The position numbers were made by a program, and so were the translations under genes. From CAWJPY01 sp963844865 (GTDB taxonomy: Bacteria; Acidobacteriota; Thermoanaerobaculia; Thermoanaerobaculales; Sulfomarinibacteraceae): a stretch of DNA of 64,000 nt. The notes under the pieces were generated by a model that saw only the letters and a program-made list of their open reading frames with translations, was not told the origin of the DNA and ran no database searches. Below are positions 50,401 to 58,199 of the stretch, one piece after another; position 1 is the stretch's first letter, and every line of letters begins with the position of its first letter. The stretch lies in the NCBI GenBank assembly GCA_963844865.1, contig CAWJPY010000009.1, forward strand, positions 124,001-188,000, given 5' to 3'.

Positions 50401-50675
50401 CACCGCCGCCGGCCGCTGAGCAGGCTCACCACGGCCACGAACAGGGCGGAGCCGAGGATGGACCACACCACGGGGAACGCCGTGTCGCCGACGGAGACCG
50501 TGAAGATGGGCGGCCAGCCCAGTCCGCGGGCCACCCAGGTGCCGAGGAGAGCGCCCACGAAGCCGACCCCGATGGACACCAGGCAGCCGCCGCTGGAGAA
50601 CCCGGTGACGGCCTGTCCGATGGCGCCGCAGATCCCCGCGATGAGCAGGAGGAGGAGAAAGTCGATGATCGTCAT
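50400..50675 (-). CDS. GlsB/YeaQ/YmgE-like small membrane protein
   Basis: A 91-aa, three-helix membrane protein of the transglycosylase-associated (GlsB/YeaQ) family: ICGAIGQAVTGFSSGGCLVSIGVGFVGALLGTWVA carries the conserved Gly pattern. Such proteins are stress-induced with unknown biochemistry. The ATG has a TTGGAGGTATCACTC leader. A sigma-54 promoter lies 94 bases upstream. It is coupled to the CDF transporter gene downstream by a TGATG overlap. Confidence 0.92.
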   Translation of the reverse strand: MTIIDFLLLLLIAGICGAIGQAVTGFSSGGCLVSIGVGFVGALLGTWVARGLGWPPIFTVSVGDTAFPVVWSILGSALFVAVVSLLSGRRR

Positions 50676-50768
50676 GAGTGATACCTCCAATCGTGGCAGA
50701 CATCCGGCGGCAGCACCACGACCGTTCCTCTGCGTGGCTTCGAGCTGCTGCCGTTGTCGACGCACTGA

Positions 50769-50784
50769 GGCAAACAGTATGCCA
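50769..50784 (-). promoter_or_regulatory. sigma-54 promoter of the GlsB-like/CDF unit
   Basis: Read on the minus strand TGGCATACTGTTTGCC has GG-N10-GC and a TTGC -12 box. It is 94 bases before the ATG at 50675, within the region between the Kup gene end and this unit. Confidence 0.72.
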
Positions 50785-50849
50785 TCCCTCGTCGTCGAGG
50801 GTCGCGAAAGCACCGGTCGAGGCCGGGTGCGGCTGTGGAGGTCCGGACC

Positions 50850-52805
50850 TCAGATCTCGATCTGGGATCCGATCTCGATGACCCTGTCCGGCGGGAGGTC
50901 GAAGTAGGTGGTGATGGTCTGGGAGCTGCGCATCATGAGTGCGAAGAGGCGCTCCCGCCACATGGCCATGCCGGGCTTGGGGGTCACGATCGGGGTCCGC
51001 CGGGCGACGAAGTAGGTGATCCGGTCCAGGTCCAGCTCCAGCCCGTTCCGCTCGGCCAGCCTGAGGAGCCGCGGCACCCGGGGGCTCTGCATGAAACCGT
51101 AGCCGGCCTGGATGCGCCAGAAGCCGTGACCGAGGTCGTCGATCTCGATGCGCTCGGAGGGACGGACGTAGGGCACGCCCCGCGTGGAGATGGTGAGCAG
51201 CACCACCCGTTCGTGCAGGACCTGGTTGTGCTCGATGTTCTCGATGAGGGCGCCCGGCGTCCCCCGCGCGCTCCCTGTGAGAAACACCGCCGTGCCCTGC
51301 GCGCGGGCGAGGCCGTCCACATCGAGATCGGCGAGGAAGTCCTCCACGGGCCGCAGGTGCTCGTACGCCTGGCGGGCCAGGAGCTCCCGCCCCCGCTGCC
51401 AGGTGGACATCAGGGTGAAGACCGCCGCCGCGACCAGGAGGGGATACCAGCCGCCGTTGGGGACCTTGACGCTGTTGGCCGCGAGGAAGGACAGGTCCAC
51501 GAGCAGGAGGCCGGCGGTGACCGCGACGACGGCCGGCAGGGGCCATCCCCAGATGTCGCGCATCACGGCGGCCAGCAGCAGGGTGGTCACCACCATGGTG
51601 ATGGACACGGCGACACCGTAGGCTCCCGCCAGGGCGCTGGAGGAGCCGAAGCCCACCACCAGACCCACGGTGGCGATGCACAGCACCCAGTTGACGAAGC
51701 CGATGTAGACCTGGCCGATCTCCTCGCCGGACGTGTGCTCGATCTTCATGCGCGGGCTGTAGCCGAGGTAGACCGCCTGGCGGGTCAGGGAGAAGGCGCC
51801 CGAGATGATGGCCTGGGAGGCGATCACGGTGGCCATGGTGGCCAGCAGCACCAGGGGGTAGACGGCCCAGCCGGGGGCCAGGTGGTAGAAGGGGTTCTGC
51901 ACGGCGGTGGGGTCGCTCAGCAGGAGGGCGCCCTGGCCGAAGTAGTTGAGGAGCAGGGCCGGCAGCACCAGGCAGAACCAGGTCAGACGGATGGGCCGGC
52001 TGCCGAAGTGGCCCATGTCCGCGTACAGAGCTTCGCCGCCGGTGACCACCAGGAAGACCGCGCCCAGCACGAAGAACGCTTCCTCGGCATGGTGGAGGAA
52101 GAAGCCGACGGCATGTCCCGGCCAGAAGGCGGTCAACACATGGGGCGCGTGGGCGATGGCGATGGCCCCCAGCAAGCCGATGACGAGGAACCAGCTCAGC
52201 ACCACCGGTCCGAAGATGGATCCCACCGCGGCGGTGCCCCGCCTCTGGAGCACGAACAGGCCGATCAGGATGGCCACCGTGATCGGGACCACGAAGGTGG
52301 AGAAGGCGGGTGTGGCGACCTCCACGCCCTCCACCGCGCTGAGGACCGAGATGGCGGGGGTGATGCTGCCGTCGCCGTACAGCAACGCCGCTCCGAACAG
52401 ACCGAGGGCCACGAGGATCGGTCGCAGGCGGCCGTGGCGGCCGGCCTTGTCCGCCACCAGGGCCATGAGGGCGAGGATGCCGCCCTCGCCGCGGTTGTCG
52501 GCCCGCATGACCAGCACGAGGTACTTGGTGGAGATGACGATGATCAGGGACCACACGATCAGGGAGAGGATTCCCAGCACGTTGGCCTCGTTGACCTGGA
52601 TGCCGTAGGAGGGGGAGAAGCACTGGCGAAGCGCGTACAGGGGGCTGGTCCCGATGTCTCCGTACACCACGCCGAGAGCCATGAGGGCCACCGTGGCGAG
52701 CCGTTTGCCGTGGGGCGGCCCCTCGGCCTCGGCGCTGGTCGCCGGAATCCGTCCCTCCTCCTCCTCAGTGGGCGGGTTCTCGGGGACAGAGCCCTCATCC
52801 GGCAT
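50850..52805 (-). CDS. kup: Kup-family potassium uptake transporter
   Basis: A 651-aa potassium permease, many hydrophobic segments. Typical motifs: ALGVVYGDIGTSPLYALRQCF, GEGGILALMAL, ALLYGDGSITPAISVLSAVEGVEV, LTGGEALYADMGHFG, and later LNYFGQGALLL. About 12 membrane helices and a C-terminal cytosolic domain, which ends in QTITTYFDLPPDRVIEIGSQIEI. It should take up K+ with protons at low external K+. It follows the OmpA gene on the same strand after 69 bases. The N-terminal tail is acidic. Confidence 0.96.
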   Translation of the reverse strand: MPDEGSVPENPPTEEEEGRIPATSAEAEGPPHGKRLATVALMALGVVYGDIGTSPLYALRQCFSPSYGIQVNEANVLGILSLIVWSLIIVISTKYLVLVMRADNRGEGGILALMALVADKAGRHGRLRPILVALGLFGAALLYGDGSITPAISVLSAVEGVEVATPAFSTFVVPITVAILIGLFVLQRRGTAAVGSIFGPVVLSWFLVIGLLGAIAIAHAPHVLTAFWPGHAVGFFLHHAEEAFFVLGAVFLVVTGGEALYADMGHFGSRPIRLTWFCLVLPALLLNYFGQGALLLSDPTAVQNPFYHLAPGWAVYPLVLLATMATVIASQAIISGAFSLTRQAVYLGYSPRMKIEHTSGEEIGQVYIGFVNWVLCIATVGLVVGFGSSSALAGAYGVAVSITMVVTTLLLAAVMRDIWGWPLPAVVAVTAGLLLVDLSFLAANSVKVPNGGWYPLLVAAAVFTLMSTWQRGRELLARQAYEHLRPVEDFLADLDVDGLARAQGTAVFLTGSARGTPGALIENIEHNQVLHERVVLLTISTRGVPYVRPSERIEIDDLGHGFWRIQAGYGFMQSPRVPRLLRLAERNGLELDLDRITYFVARRTPIVTPKPGMAMWRERLFALMMRSSQTITTYFDLPPDRVIEIGSQIEI

Positions 52806-52874
52806 GGCGCTGGATTTCCATCATGGTGTCCCCTCCGGGTCCCTCCGCCCTCGAGGAGCGTGCTCCGTGACGGG

Positions 52875-53561
52875 TCATGCCTTGCCCTTGAGCAGAATCT
52901 CGACTCGCCGGTTCTGGCGTCGCCCCTCGGGGGTGGCGTTGCTCGCCACTGGATGGCTCTCCCCGTAGCCGATCGCGGTGACGCGGGCCGGGTCGACGCC
53001 GCGCCCGATCAGGTCATTGGCCACCATGTCGGCGCGGCGCTGGGAGAGATCCAGGTTGTGGGCCTCGGTGCCGGTGGAGTCGGTGAACCCCTCCACCACC
53101 ACCGCGGTCTTGGGAAAGTCCATGAGCACCTGCGCTGTCTGGTCGAGCGTGCTGCGAGCCCCGGGTGCGAGGACGGCCGAGTCGACGTCGAACAGGACGT
53201 CCGAGGAGAAGTGCACCAGGAGCGTGTCCTTGCCCACGCGCTCCACGGAGGTCCCGGGGATGCGGGCGAGCTTCTCCTGCTGGGCGTCCATGTAGGCGCC
53301 GACGCCCGCCCCGACGCCGGCTCCGATGGCGGCGCCGGCGAGGATGCTGTCGGCGTGGCCCTCGCCCACGATGGCGCCGAGAACCGCGCCGGCCGCGGCA
53401 CCGATCTCCGCTCCGTGAACGGTCTTGTTACGCGGGGTCGTGTAGCTGCCCGACAGGCAGCCCGTGGCGGTCAGGAGGGCAGCCAGGGCGACGGCGGCAC
53501 GGGGACCGCTCCACTTCATCCGGCGTGTCGTTGACCCAGAGGAACGCGAGAGGACCGTCAT
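52875..53561 (-). CDS. OmpA-family lipoprotein with glycine-zipper region
   Basis: A 228-aa envelope protein: lipobox TATGC near 35, a glycine-zipper segment (EIGAAAGAVLGAIVGEGHADSILAGAAIGAGVGAGVGAYMD), then a peptidoglycan-binding OmpA domain (VVVEGFTDSTGTEAHNLDLSQRRADMVANDLIGRGVDPARVTAIGYGESHPVASNATPEGRRQNRRVEILL). I chose the ATG at 53561 with an AAGGAG site. It tethers the envelope. It follows a DUF3185 gene 49 bases upstream that has its own sigma-54 promoter, and precedes Kup. Confidence 0.92.
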   Translation of the reverse strand: MTVLSRSSGSTTRRMKWSGPRAAVALAALLTATGCLSGSYTTPRNKTVHGAEIGAAAGAVLGAIVGEGHADSILAGAAIGAGVGAGVGAYMDAQQEKLARIPGTSVERVGKDTLLVHFSSDVLFDVDSAVLAPGARSTLDQTAQVLMDFPKTAVVVEGFTDSTGTEAHNLDLSQRRADMVANDLIGRGVDPARVTAIGYGESHPVASNATPEGRRQNRRVEILLKGKA

Positions 53562-53610
53562 GACGTCTCCTTCCGATGGTGGTCGCTGTGACGCCTCGCG
53601 GTCGGGCGCC

Positions 53611-53835
53611 TCACTTGCGGGGTCTCACCGCCAGGGTCACGGCGCCGGCGGCGACAGCCGCGACGCCCGCCCACAGGGGGATGTTGACGTGCCGCTCCTT
53701 CTGGATCTTGACCTGCACCGGACCCAGGTCCGCGGCATGGCTCTCCGAGGGATAGCTGAACCCGCCGACGGCGATGGCGAGGATGCCGCCGGCCAGCAGG
53801 ATCAGTCCGATGAGAGTGCGAACGCTCAACTTCAT
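53611..53835 (-). CDS. DUF3185-like small membrane protein
   Basis: A 74-aa protein with two hydrophobic helices (residues ~6-24 and ~53-69), a hydrophilic loop between them and a basic end VRPRK. It fits DUF3185 (LIGLILLAGGILAIAVGGFSY). The ATG has a GGGAGGTT leader. A strong sigma-54 promoter lies 92 bases upstream. Function unknown; likely stress-linked. It is followed by the OmpA gene. Confidence 0.88.
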   Translation of the reverse strand: MKLSVRTLIGLILLAGGILAIAVGGFSYPSESHAADLGPVQVKIQKERHVNIPLWAGVAAVAAGAVTLAVRPRK

Positions 53836-53926
53836 GTCAACCTCCCGGCCGACCGGTGGGTGCCGCCCGCTCAACAAGAGGAAGGCTGACAGGCCGCCGG
53901 CCGGGCGCAGAATCTGGAAAGCACGT

Positions 53927-53942
53927 TGCAATCACGGTGCCA
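53927..53942 (-). promoter_or_regulatory. sigma-54 promoter of the DUF3185/OmpA unit
   Basis: Read on the minus strand TGGCACCGTGATTGCA is nearly perfect: TGGCAC, GG-N10-GC and TTGCA. It is 92 bases before the ATG at 53835. Confidence 0.82.
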
Positions 53943-54087
53943 GGCCGGCGTCCCGCGTGCGGCCGGGGCGTGCGGGTGGCCCGTCGGGCGCGTCGGGTGG
54001 TCAATTCTTTCCGACCGGTATGGAAGGCTTACATGGCTGGAGGCCGCCGCCGGTGACCGCCGGGGCGCGTGGCCGCCCCCCGGTCGG

Positions 54088-54103
54088 TGGTACACCTCTT
54101 GCA
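54088..54103 (+). promoter_or_regulatory. sigma-54 promoter of the sortase substrate-sortase operon
   Basis: TGGTACACCTCTTGCA has GG-N10-GC and perfect TTGCA. It is 70 bases before the ATG at 54173. Confidence 0.77.
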
Positions 54104-54118
54104 ACCGAGTCTCGTGCA

Positions 54119-54142
54119 CCCCAACGCAGACTGCGGTTGGGG
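54119..54142 (+). promoter_or_regulatory. leader hairpin upstream of the sortase substrate gene
   Basis: CCCCAAC-GCAG / CTGC-G-GTTGGGG folds into a hairpin between the sigma-54 promoter and the AAGGAGG ribosome site. It would lie in the 5' leader of the mRNA and may affect stability. No riboswitch class was recognised. Confidence 0.45.
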
Positions 54143-54172
54143 CGAACGATGGACCACAAGGAGGTTTGAACA

Positions 54173-54784
54173 ATGCGACTCATGAGGTATACCAACGTAC
54201 TCGCACTCGCGGTGGTCATGGTCGGCTTCGGCGCCACGGCCCACGCCGCTGACCAGGGCAGCACCCAGACTCTGCATAAGATCACGGGCAACGTGCTGTT
54301 CATGACGCCGGACGAAATGCAGGTGGGCACCACCCAGGGCATCGTCGACCTGAAGATCACCAAGCAGACCGAGCCCAACCCCAACGTCTCGCAGAACGAC
54401 TACGTGGACGTGTGGTACGAGGCCGTCCCCAACGTCGGCAACGTGGTGGTGCGCTACGCCAAGTCGTCGCAGCCGATGCACGAGCAGAGCGGAGCCATGC
54501 AAAGCGGCCAGAAGGCGACCGGGTCCTCGTCGAGCAGCAGCAACGCCATGGGCTCGACGAGCGGCAGCAGCACGATGCAGCAGTCACAGTCACAGTCCAG
54601 CACCAGCCCGCAGCCCGCGGCCGCTCAGCCCACGCAGGGTACGAGCTCCCAGTCGAGCCAGAGCGGCAGCCAGGGCATGAAGGAGCTGCCCCACACCGCG
54701 TCGAGCTGGCCCCTGGTTGGACTGGTGGGTGCGTTGGCCCTCGTGGGTGCCGTCGTGCTCACCGTACCCCGACTGCGCGGATGA
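54173..54784 (+). CDS. secreted surface protein with LPHTA sorting signal
   Basis: A 203-aa protein with an N-terminal signal peptide (LALAVVMVGFGATAHAA), an N-terminal domain of about 75 residues (KITGNVLFMTPDEMQVGTTQGIVDLKITKQTEPN ... YVDVWYEAVPN), a Ser/Gln-rich linker (~110-165), and a C-terminal sorting signal: LPHTA at 172-176, hydrophobic helix and basic tail RLRG. It overlaps the sortase gene by four bases, so the sortase should attach it. It is likely to be the anchored or cell-surface partner of that sortase. The ATG has an AAGGAGGTTTGAAC leader. Confidence 0.93.
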   Translation: MRLMRYTNVLALAVVMVGFGATAHAADQGSTQTLHKITGNVLFMTPDEMQVGTTQGIVDLKITKQTEPNPNVSQNDYVDVWYEAVPNVGNVVVRYAKSSQPMHEQSGAMQSGQKATGSSSSSSNAMGSTSGSSTMQQSQSQSSTSPQPAAAQPTQGTSSQSSQSGSQGMKELPHTASSWPLVGLVGALALVGAVVLTVPRLRG

Positions 54785-55590
54785 CCTCGCCCGAGCTCGA
54801 CGATCGGAAGCGGACGGCTCCCGGCGATGGTCGGGAGCCGTCGCTGGTCGCCCCTCAAGGCTCCGAGCGCCGCGGCCGGACCGCGACCGTCATCCGCTGG
54901 ACGAGCACGGTGCTGTGGGGGGTCGCGGCCACCTGCCTCGGGGCCTGGAGCTTCAGCGAAGGGCGGATGTGGTACATGCAACGGCGGGCCATGGCCGAGC
55001 TGGACCGCCAGGCGGTGGCGGCGGGGTCGCCACCGGAACCGGAGGTCGCCCGCGCCGGGTCGCCCGCGGCGGATGCGCCCCGTTCCCCGGCCGGCGACGC
55101 TGCCCGAGGACGGGACGCGGCGCCCGTGGCGGGAGAGCCCCTGGCGACCCTCTCCATCCCACGGGTCGGGCTCTCCTCGGTGGTGCTGGCCGGGGTGGAC
55201 GGACGTGAGCTGGCCGTGGGCGTAGGGCACTTCCCGGGCACGCCTCTGCCGGGTCAACCGGGCAACGTGGCCCTGGCCGGCCACCGGGACTCGGTGTTCC
55301 GGCCCCTGCGGCACGTGCATCCCGGCGACCGCATCCTGCTGCGGACGCCACAGCGCGTGGTCACTTATGTCGTCCGGTGGACCAGGGTGGTCGACCCGGA
55401 TGCGCTGTGGGTGCTCAGGGCGACCGGCGGTGATGACCTCACCCTGGTGACCTGCTATCCCTTCGAGTGGATCGGTCACGCCCCCAAGCGATTCGTGGTG
55501 CGTGCCGCGGAGGTGGCTCCCTCCGAGGGGACTCGAAACGACGCGGCGCCCGCGGACCTGTCCGCTCCTCCGGGAGCCGCCGTCAACTGA
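54781..55590 (+). CDS. sortase, class D-like, partner of the LPHTA protein
   Basis: A 269-aa sortase with an N-terminal membrane helix (~37-56) and a low-complexity linker, then the sortase core: His in LAGHRDSVF, Cys in LTLVTCYPF, Arg in KRFVVRAAEV. It is longer at the N-terminus than the sortase at 48792 and otherwise very similar (VGHFPGT.LP, GDRILL, TLVTCYPF). Its ATG overlaps the substrate's stop by four bases. Sortase/substrate pairs with LPxTA signals are known from some diderm bacteria. Confidence 0.92.
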   Translation: MTSPELDDRKRTAPGDGREPSLVAPQGSERRGRTATVIRWTSTVLWGVAATCLGAWSFSEGRMWYMQRRAMAELDRQAVAAGSPPEPEVARAGSPAADAPRSPAGDAARGRDAAPVAGEPLATLSIPRVGLSSVVLAGVDGRELAVGVGHFPGTPLPGQPGNVALAGHRDSVFRPLRHVHPGDRILLRTPQRVVTYVVRWTRVVDPDALWVLRATGGDDLTLVTCYPFEWIGHAPKRFVVRAAEVAPSEGTRNDAAPADLSAPPGAAVN

Positions 55591-55594
55591 CGGC

Positions 55595-56272
55595 CTACTC
55601 GCCTTCCAGGATCCAGACGACGGCGTGACGGGTGAGCTCGGTCCCGCTCTCCAGACCGAGCTTCGCCTTGATGTTCTCTCGGTAGCTGTCCACCGTCTTG
55701 ATGCTGCGCTCCAGGCGCTCGGCGATCTCGCGGGTGGTCAGACCGCGGCCGATGAGCTCGAACACCTCCAGCTCGCGATCGGACAGCGCCTGGACGCCCG
55801 TCGGCTTCGGTTTGTCACCGCTCCACCCCATGGTCTGCAGCATGCGCTGGGTCATGGCGGGGCTCAGGTAGACCCTCCCTTTGGCCAGGTAGCGGACCGC
55901 CTGGATGAGGACGTCCCCCTTCTCCTCCTTGCTCACGTACCCCATGGCGCCGGCGCGCAGCGCGCGCTGGGCGTAGAGCTTCTCGTCGTGCATCGACGAC
56001 ACCAGGAGCCGGACCCTGGAGTTGCGCTCCTTGGCTTGCTTGATGAGCTCGAGGCCGCTGCCGTCGGGCAGGGAGATGTCGACGATGGCCACGTCGGGAT
56101 CCAGGTCGGTGATCCTGTCCAGACCTTCGGCGACGCCCGCCGCCTCGCCGCAGACCTCGAGGTCGGGCTGGGTCTCCAGCATCTGGCGGAGGCCCATCCT
56201 CATCACGGGGTGGTCGTCCACCAGCAGGACTCGGCAAGGACGCTTCCCGGTGGGTGCAGTCGGCTGCGGCAC
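55595..56272 (-). CDS. orphan NarL/FixJ-family response regulator
   Basis: A 225-aa regulator: receiver domain with Asp65 in VAIVDISLPDGSG, pocket VDD, and a C-terminal LuxR-type HTH (LSDRELEVFELIGRGLTTREIAERLERSIKTVDSYRENIKAKL). It is very similar to the regulator at 14806-15474 (both have VSSMHDE, ALRAGAMGY and SxKT). No histidine kinase is adjacent; the NarL-type kinase near 13.7 kb or the CheB-CheR hybrid kinase could serve it. The GTG at 56272 has GGGGAGGAGGGA upstream. Confidence 0.92.
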   Translation of the reverse strand: MPQPTAPTGKRPCRVLLVDDHPVMRMGLRQMLETQPDLEVCGEAAGVAEGLDRITDLDPDVAIVDISLPDGSGLELIKQAKERNSRVRLLVSSMHDEKLYAQRALRAGAMGYVSKEEKGDVLIQAVRYLAKGRVYLSPAMTQRMLQTMGWSGDKPKPTGVQALSDRELEVFELIGRGLTTREIAERLERSIKTVDSYRENIKAKLGLESGTELTRHAVVWILEGE

Positions 56273-56494
56273 GTTGTCCCTCCTCCCCTGAGCGCCGGCA
56301 AGAGATCCCGCCGCGCGAGCACCATGCCCATTCATAGGATGGACCTTCCACGGAGTGTGGTCAATGTTGAGAGAGCGGGCTGGCCCCCCATGTCCTGGTC
56401 AGGCTCGCTCGCCACCGGCCCCCGGGGCCATGGGGAGCCACCGTGACGCGGGCTCGGAAAACTCCCCATGTCGGACAGGATGCCAGGATTCGAG

Positions 56495-56998
56495 TCAGCC
56501 CCCGGCTCGCGTCATGGCGTTGATGAGGTTGTCCACCTTGGTCACGCCACGGTGGTCCGACGCCAGCTCACCGGCGATGGCCGCCGCGCGGGGCTCCCGC
56601 ACGGTGCCCTCCAGGACCACGTGTCCGTCCCGGGCCGTGACCCGGATCCGGGCTCCCGCGAGATCCGGGTGGGTGACCAGCAGGCGGCGGAGGCTGGCCT
56701 CCAGGCGCCCGTCGATGGGAAGTGAGGTGTCCCGGCTCGGTCCCACGGTCAGCTCGCTGTGGCAGACGTCGCCGACCCCGGGGACCCGCCAGGCATCAGC
56801 GATGGCGGTCAGTCGGGCGAACACGGTCGGCACCGTGCCGCTCAGCTCCACCCGTCCACCGCGCACCTCGACGCGAAGCCTGGCGGCGGCGAGCCGTTGG
56901 TCGTTGCGGATCCAGCCTGCGATGTCGCGCCGGATGTCGTCGTCCGGGCGGTGGACGATCTCCCGGCGGGCGCGGCGGCGGGGACGACCGCGCCGCAT
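56495..56998 (-). CDS. cytosolic-looking protein with two BON domains
   Basis: A 167-aa protein with a very basic start (MRRGRPRRRARREI), no signal peptide, and two BON repeats at about 18-85 (VEVRGGRVELSGTVPTVFARLTAIADAWRVPGVGDV) and 93-163 (VTARDGHVVLEGTVREPRAAAIAGELASDHRGVTKVDNLI). Its ATG overlaps the stop of the guanylyltransferase gene by one base, so they are co-transcribed. One of four BON proteins in this window. Confidence 0.85.
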   Translation of the reverse strand: MRRGRPRRRARREIVHRPDDDIRRDIAGWIRNDQRLAAARLRVEVRGGRVELSGTVPTVFARLTAIADAWRVPGVGDVCHSELTVGPSRDTSLPIDGRLEASLRRLLVTHPDLAGARIRVTARDGHVVLEGTVREPRAAAIAGELASDHRGVTKVDNLINAMTRAGG

Positions 56999-57960
56999 CA
57001 GTGGCCTCCGGCCTGGGCCAGATGGTCTCGGACCAGCACGCTCAGGATGGGACGCCGCGGCGTGTCCCCGACGATCGTGGCCGGGGCGTCCGCCTTGCAC
57101 AGGCGGGCCACGCGGTCGGGTGTGCCGAGGTCGCACCAGCCGCAGGGGGGAACCCTGCACACCAGCAGGTGCGTGGGCACGCGCTGCAGGATGTCGCGGG
57201 AGAAGTCGGCGGAGGCCAGGTGGTCGAAGGTCGTCGCCATGGACGCGGTGGGTGCGCCGCTGGCGCTCCAGCGGGCCGCACGCACGGACCACACCAACCT
57301 CGGGTCGAGCTGCTCATACAGGGCGAGCAGGCGGTCGGCGCGGGCGGCGAAGATGAAGCTGCTCCACAGCGCGCCGAGGTCCCGGAGCTGACGGGCCTGC
57401 TCGGCGGGCGGCTTCTCCACGAAGAAGGACACCTCATGGACGCCCTCGGTCCGGTTCGGACCGGGCACCAGCCAGCCGTAGTCGGCGTCGAGGGCATCGG
57501 GCGTGATGCCCAGGGCCACGATGGCGCCGGGCTCGGCGTCGAGGCCGGCGAGGGCCTGCCGCATCGCGGTCTCGAGAGCGACCTCGTCGGAGACGAAATG
57601 GTCGGATGGAAGGACGAGGATCGTGGCGAGCCCGTCCCGATCGAGGATCTCGAGAAGCGGGAGCAGCAGGCCCACCGCCGTACCTCGGTTTCTCGGTTGC
57701 ACGATGATGTTCGAGGGAGGAATGTGGTCCAGGTCTTCGGACCACCATTGCCGGTGATGGGCGTTGACCACGGGCAGGATGCGCTCGGTGGGCACCATCC
57801 GCTCCGCGCGCTTCAGCGTGCGCTGGAGCAGGGTCGGCCCTCCGGACAGCGAGCAGAACTGCTTCGGGACCGGAACGCCGTTGTGGATCCGGGTCACGTT
57901 GCCGAGACGAGTTCCATCCCCCCCTGCGAGCACCACCGCCCATGTCGTCTTCGGATCCAC
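56998..57960 (-). CDS. mannose-1-phosphate guanylyltransferase-like nucleotidyltransferase
   Basis: A 320-aa nucleotidyltransferase that should make GDP-mannose (or a related NDP-sugar). Motifs: AVVLAGGDGTRLG at the N-terminus, PVPKQFCSL, the metal-binding VLPSDHF, and VEKPPAEQ, as in the ManC/GMP family. The sugar-binding region is shorter than in bifunctional enzymes, with no isomerase domain. The next gene is a BON-domain protein. It could supply surface polysaccharide or glycan precursors. Confidence 0.85.
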   Translation of the reverse strand: MDPKTTWAVVLAGGDGTRLGNVTRIHNGVPVPKQFCSLSGGPTLLQRTLKRAERMVPTERILPVVNAHHRQWWSEDLDHIPPSNIIVQPRNRGTAVGLLLPLLEILDRDGLATILVLPSDHFVSDEVALETAMRQALAGLDAEPGAIVALGITPDALDADYGWLVPGPNRTEGVHEVSFFVEKPPAEQARQLRDLGALWSSFIFAARADRLLALYEQLDPRLVWSVRAARWSASGAPTASMATTFDHLASADFSRDILQRVPTHLLVCRVPPCGWCDLGTPDRVARLCKADAPATIVGDTPRRPILSVLVRDHLAQAGGH

Positions 57961-58199
57961 CGGAGCCCCTCCTCCCTTCGGTCGCGGATTCCGATTAGAC
58001 CAGCCTGTGGGCCCTCCCCGGAACCGTCCCGTTCCGGTGTGGACGGTGGGGAAATCTCCGGGCGGACGTGGCGGGGCAGGGGGTGTCGGCGGGCATAGGT
58101 GGGGTCCCGGGCGGGTGGTGGGGGAGGGCTGGGTGGCGGCGCCCGGCCGACGGGAGCAAGGTCGGGATGCGGGCCGAAGCCCCCGCGCGGGAGGGAGCG
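57961..58199. other. divergent intergenic region (239 bases)
   Basis: Between the guanylyltransferase gene (minus) and the small membrane protein (plus). No gene, promoter or repeat is supported. Confidence 0.4.

Noticed and set aside
49435..52623. A long open frame of over 1000 codons on the minus strand spanning the CDF, GlsB and Kup genes
   Set aside because: Only its last 321 codons (CDF transporter) are real. The rest is a GC-rich shadow of the Kup and GlsB genes in another frame, rich in Arg/Pro/Gly/His with no domains.
56275..56320. Sigma-54-like boxes upstream of the orphan regulator
   Set aside because: The best candidates have the wrong spacing or TCGC instead of TTGC.
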